This document shows, piece after piece, positions 5,300-8,442 of a stretch of 8,442 nucleotides of DNA. The notes beneath the pieces were generated by a model. It ran no database searches. It saw only the letters and a list, made by a program, of their open reading frames with translations, and was not told the DNA's origin. Made by a program: the position numbers and the translations under genes. The stretch comes from RYN-433 sp036558265 (GTDB taxonomy: Bacteria; Planctomycetota; Phycisphaerae; Tepidisphaerales; Tepidisphaeraceae): the NCBI GenBank assembly GCA_036558265.1, contig DATBFY010000290.1, forward strand, positions 1 through 8,442, given 5' to 3'. Positions within the stretch are counted from its first letter, which is position 1, and each line of letters opens with the position of its first letter.

Positions 5300-6049
5300 T
5301 CACGTCCGCGGAAGCGATTCGAGGAAGGCCCGCCCCGCCCCCCTGAGGTAAACGTAGCGATCGTCGATCCGCCGCGGTGACACCACCGGCGCCCCCGCCG
5401 CCCCGAAGATCAATCCGATCAGCAGCACGGCCACGCCGCCGAGCACCCCCATCACCTTGTACGCGTAGGCGTCCGGCCCGCGAACGTCTGCCAACAGCGC
5501 CGGCACGGCGATCATCAACCCCAGTCCCAGCAGCGACAGGAACCACGCGATCGCGATGTTGCGACGCCGGGCGGCACGGTGGACCGGACACAGGCCGACG
5601 CTCACCTGCGCGGTCTTCCGCACGCATAACGCGACGATGGCATAGATGATCAGACCCGGGAAAACGATCAGCAGGAACAGCCCCGCCGGATGCCACGACA
5701 GCCGCCGGTGCAGCCGATACCCTTGCGCCGGCGCGTTGCACTTCACGCACCGATCCGGGCCGATCAGGTTCTTCGCCATGACCAGCGACCGGCCGTCGAA
5801 GCCGATCAGGCCGTGCCCCTGCGAGCGGGGCGTCGCGTATCCCAGGACGATCGGGCGCGGACCCATCGGCGCGACGCCCGGCGGCAATTCCTCACCCATC
5901 GCCGACGGCACCGTGGGCGCGGGAATCACAACCGCCTGCCCGCACGCGGGGCACGTCGTCATCTGGCCGCCGTAACGCGCGAGGTAGTCCTCCGTCACGG
6001 ACATTGCGCTGCCACAATGATTGCAATGGACGATCGGGGTGTGCTCCAT
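5300..6049 (-). CDS. Zinc-ribbon polytopic membrane protein of unknown function, 249 aa
   Basis: A short N-terminal zinc ribbon (Cys9, Cys12, Cys33, Cys36) is followed by a Pro-rich linker (42-75). A second metal-type pair, CVKC (101-104), lies before the first membrane helix. Hydrophobic helices lie at about 121-143, 165-187 and 196-220. The loop between the first two carries GLCPVHRAARRRN with Cys154 and His157, so CVKC and CPVH could together form one site across the first helix. The C-terminal strand ends RYVYLRGAGRAFLESLP, a layout shared with a widespread family of unnamed membrane proteins. The ATG at 6049 is preferred because it begins right before the first zinc ribbon. A longer frame begins at 6127, overlapping the glycosidase stop, but adds 26 residues that look unlike a protein N-terminus. 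Function is unknown. Confidence 0.82.
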   Translation of the reverse strand: MEHTPIVHCNHCGSAMSVTEDYLARYGGQMTTCPACGQAVVIPAPTVPSAMGEELPPGVAPMGPRPIVLGYATPRSQGHGLIGFDGRSLVMAKNLIGPDRCVKCNAPAQGYRLHRRLSWHPAGLFLLIVFPGLIIYAIVALCVRKTAQVSVGLCPVHRAARRRNIAIAWFLSLLGLGLMIAVPALLADVRGPDAYAYKVMGVLGGVAVLLIGLIFGAAGAPVVSPRRIDDRYVYLRGAGRAFLESLPRT

Positions 6050-6120
6050 ATGGCTCGGATATCGGACGAAGTGCCCTGAAAAACCAGCGGCATACAAGAA
6101 TTCCACCGACCCGCGCGCCC

Positions 6121-7527
6121 CTACCACCCCGGATCCGGCCGCACGTTCGCCTTCAGCCCCCTGGGCCCGACGACATACACCGGGCTCTCGCCCAGCGGCA
6201 CGGGCAGGCTCTTCGTGCGCACCGGGTCGAACGGGACGCTGCGCTTGACGCCGTAGATGTCGTAGAACGTCAGCCCCGCCTGCGTATTGTTCACCCGCAC
6301 GTACGCGTACGGCCTGGGCGACCAGGCGACCATCATGTCCTCCTGCTTCGCGTCGTCGGTGAAGACGGCCGCATACACGTCCGGACCCAGCGCGTCGTTG
6401 CGAACCCAGCGCTTGCCCTCCAGCATGTGCGTCATGAACGCCAGCGCGACGTAGCCGTACTTGGGCGACCGGTCATTCCGCATCACCCCCACCATGTCCG
6501 CCTGGTCGAACTGCCGCGTGCCGCCGTCCTTCAGCGTCCACCAGAAGACCTTCCGGATCTTGCCGGACGCGACCGCCTGCACGTAGAAGCGCACCAGGAG
6601 GTCCGCCTGGCGAAGCTCGCTCGTGCCGTAGGGATGGATGTGCGAGTTCCAGCAGATCTCCGTTACCCACAGCGGCTTGGGCGGGCCGAACTTCGACATT
6701 ACCCTGATCAGCTCGTCGGTCTGCTGGAGGAACGTCATCTTCACCAGCGGATAGTCCGGCGTGAGGTCCTTCTTATGCCAGCTCTTCACGTATTGATCGA
6801 GCTCCCACCAGTCGAACGCCTCTTCCGGGGCGCTGGGCGGTCGGTAGGGATGAAAGCAGGCGATGTCGAAACAGTCATACGGCACCTGCCTGAGGATCCG
6901 CTCAGCCCAGCTCACGTCGCAGAACGCCATGTTCAGACCGGCAACCTTCGCATTGGGATTCGCGGCGTGAATGGCCTTGCCCGATGCGGCGAGCAGCGCG
7001 GCGTATTGCTCGGGCGAGCCCTTCCAGAACCCGCCGTTGGGCTCGTTCCAGATCTGCCAGTAATCGACCTTACCCGCGTATCGCCCGGCGGCCGTGGCGG
7101 CAAATGCGGCATACGCGACAACACCCTCGGCCGTCCGCGGATCGTGGAACTTGGGCGCGTACGCCAGGTCGCCCAGCAGAAGGATCCCATGCGCCCGGCA
7201 CTGCTCGACCAGGCGATCATACTTGTCCCACGCGTACACGCCCGGCGCAGTCTCGATCCGATTCCACGTGAAGTCCTGCCGGCCCCACTTGATGCCGGCC
7301 TGCTGCATCGCATCCAAGCGCGCCACAAGGTCCGGCGTGTCCGGATTGAACGCCGTGTTAATGCCGAAGGGAGAGTCGGCCAGCAGCTCGGTCGAATGCG
7401 ACGGCGGTGGGACGGACAGCGTCAGCGTCACAGTTTCCGACGACGGCTGCGACGGCGTCCCGGTGATCGGCGGATCAACGGTGTTACAACCGACCAGCAG
7501 CACGATGACGATCAATCCGGTCCGCAT
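6121..7527 (-). CDS. Clan GH-A glycoside hydrolase, predicted lipoprotein, 468 aa
   Basis: This is a probable surface- or periplasm-anchored glycosidase. The first 14 residues (MRTGLIVIVLLVGC) form a short lipoprotein signal with the lipidated Cys at 14, followed by a Ser/Pro/Thr-rich spacer to about 50. The (beta/alpha)8 domain starts near PFGINTAF (53-60). The acid/base Glu162 is in WQIWNEPN and the nucleophile Glu290 in PLWVTEICWNSH, with a spacing of 128 residues typical of GH-A enzymes such as GH5 and GH39. A conserved-looking FHPY (225-228) lies between them. From about 385 a beta-rich C-terminal domain follows. The exact GH family and substrate cannot be fixed by eye. The gene begins 6 nt after the sugar kinase stop with no Shine-Dalgarno, so it is probably translated by coupling. 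Confidence 0.87.
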   Translation of the reverse strand: MRTGLIVIVLLVGCNTVDPPITGTPSQPSSETVTLTLSVPPPSHSTELLADSPFGINTAFNPDTPDLVARLDAMQQAGIKWGRQDFTWNRIETAPGVYAWDKYDRLVEQCRAHGILLLGDLAYAPKFHDPRTAEGVVAYAAFAATAAGRYAGKVDYWQIWNEPNGGFWKGSPEQYAALLAASGKAIHAANPNAKVAGLNMAFCDVSWAERILRQVPYDCFDIACFHPYRPPSAPEEAFDWWELDQYVKSWHKKDLTPDYPLVKMTFLQQTDELIRVMSKFGPPKPLWVTEICWNSHIHPYGTSELRQADLLVRFYVQAVASGKIRKVFWWTLKDGGTRQFDQADMVGVMRNDRSPKYGYVALAFMTHMLEGKRWVRNDALGPDVYAAVFTDDAKQEDMMVAWSPRPYAYVRVNNTQAGLTFYDIYGVKRSVPFDPVRTKSLPVPLGESPVYVVGPRGLKANVRPDPGW

Positions 7528-7533
7528 GGAGGT

Positions 7534-8430
7534 TCAGTGCATTCTGGCGAGCAGTTCGACCGGGATCGCCGGCGTCGCGCCCGGCTGCGTGCAGACGAAA
7601 CTCGCCAGGCGATTCGCGTTGTCGTTGATCCGCGCCAGCGGCAACCCGCGCAGCAATCCGACCGCCAGCGCCGCCGTAAACGAGTCGCCCGCGCCCACCG
7701 CGTCCACCATCGGGACAGCCGGATAGCCGGGATGCTCGACGTGCGTACCGTCGCTCGATCGAAGCGATGAGCCGCCCTCGCCGCGGGTCACCGCCAGCAG
7801 CTCCATCCCGGGATACCGGTCGAAGATCTCGGCGTCCGGATCGCCAAGCAGCGTCGGCAGTTCCTCCAACTCCTGTTCGTTGATCTTAAGGACGGACGCA
7901 GCGCGCAGCGACCGGTCGACAAGCTCGCGGTCGTAGTAATCCTGGCGAAAGTTGATGTCGAGGATCTTGAGCGCGTTCGGGCCCACCCGGGACAGCACCG
8001 CCCGGATCGCCTCACGAGCGGTCCGGCTCCGCTGCGCCAGCGTGCCGAAGCAGATGCATTCAGCCTTGGCAGCCAGGTCGAGCAATCCCCGATTCGTCGG
8101 GATGTAATCCCACGCCACGTCTTCGTGAATCGTGTACGAGGGTTGGCCCGCCAGATCCAGAGTCACCGTGACGACGCCGGTCGGGTGATCGCGATCCACC
8201 GCGACGTAGGACGTGTCGAGGCTCTGCGAGCGCAGCCGGTCAAGGATTTCCCGCCCCAGCTCGTCGTCCCCGACGGCCGAGACGATCCTCGCGTCGGCGC
8301 CGAGCTGCGCCGCGTGATAGGCGAAGTTCGCCGGCGCGCCGCCCAACTGTCGGCCGCCCGGTAGCAGGTCCCAGAGCACTTCTCCGAGCGCCAGCACCAA
8401 TGGACGATCCGCCATCGCGACCCCGCTCAT
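7534..8430 (-). CDS. PfkB-family sugar kinase, fructokinase-like, 298 aa (start near window edge)
   Basis: This cytoplasmic ribokinase-fold enzyme transfers phosphate from ATP to a sugar, most likely fructose. LALGEVLWDLLP (13-24) and the sugar-contact glycine pair in GGAPANFAYHAAQLG (30-44) mark the N-terminal part. DINFRQDYYD (158-167) is typical of fructokinases. The ATP-site signature VDAVGAGDSFTAAL (242-255) carries the catalytic base Asp249. The length is normal for the family and no key residue is missing. The ATG at 8430 lies 12 nt from the edge and the frame stays open beyond it; Met6 (8415) gives MADRPLVLALGE, closer to usual N-termini. The close coupling with the glycosidase gene suggests that sugar released by the enzyme, or derived from it, is phosphorylated by this kinase; other PfkB substrates are possible. 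Confidence 0.92.
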   Translation of the reverse strand: MSGVAMADRPLVLALGEVLWDLLPGGRQLGGAPANFAYHAAQLGADARIVSAVGDDELGREILDRLRSQSLDTSYVAVDRDHPTGVVTVTLDLAGQPSYTIHEDVAWDYIPTNRGLLDLAAKAECICFGTLAQRSRTAREAIRAVLSRVGPNALKILDINFRQDYYDRELVDRSLRAASVLKINEQELEELPTLLGDPDAEIFDRYPGMELLAVTRGEGGSSLRSSDGTHVEHPGYPAVPMVDAVGAGDSFTAALAVGLLRGLPLARINDNANRLASFVCTQPGATPAIPVELLARMH

Positions 8431-8442
8431 CCGCAGCCAAAC

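Noticed and set aside
6004..7770. Long + strand open frame (588 codons)
   Set aside because: It is antisense to the glycoside hydrolase, the sugar kinase end and the zinc-ribbon gene start. Its composition (Arg/His/Pro-rich) is the usual antisense shadow of GC-rich genes.

Overview
The window is a high-GC bacterial chromosome segment. The best guess for the source is a Planctomycetes-type bacterium, possibly of the Phycisphaerae. The grounds are a XylR-like AraC-type regulator, a stand-alone GspE/MshE N-terminal domain, a zinc-ribbon membrane protein with a trailing CPxH signature, and a mixture of genes with and without Shine-Dalgarno sites. This is family recognition by eye, not a database result.

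Layout. The left end (1-494, + strand) is the 3' part of a XylR-like sugar-responsive regulator whose ligand-binding half lies outside the window. Next comes an accessory-looking island (about 500-1690). It holds a short direct repeat, a 24-bp imperfect inverted repeat pair (551-574 and 1508-1531), and between them one + strand gene (697-1407) with more relaxed codon use than its neighbours. That gene resembles the double-CXXCG immunity-protein family. A 24-codon ORF follows it with a near-perfect ribosome binding site and looks like the head of a lost second gene. To the right of the island a 21-bp tandem repeat reads as heptads in one frame. Everything from 1808 to the right end is on the minus strand.

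The minus-strand genes, in transcription order from the right, are: a PfkB-family sugar kinase of fructokinase type (7534-8430); a lipoprotein glycoside hydrolase of clan GH-A fold, 6 nt behind it (6121-7527); a zinc-ribbon polytopic membrane protein (5300-6049); a small stand-alone MshEN/GspE-N domain protein (4742-5209); a two-component pair made of a DUF4118-like membrane histidine kinase (3423-4565) and a NarL/LuxR-type response regulator (2708-3406) separated by 16 nt; a hairpin terminator; and an endonuclease III-like [4Fe-4S] DNA glycosylase (1808-2587).

How it works together. The kinase and the surface-anchored glycosidase look like one translationally linked carbohydrate unit, and the XylR-like regulator fits the same theme although it is not adjacent. 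The two-component pair is a complete signalling unit with an unknown stimulus. The MshEN protein is a candidate free-standing cyclic-di-GMP receptor. The only part that looks truly accessory is 500-1690, where an orphan immunity-like gene sits between inverted repeats without a recognisable toxin. No rRNA, tRNA, CRISPR array, transposase or integrase was recognised.
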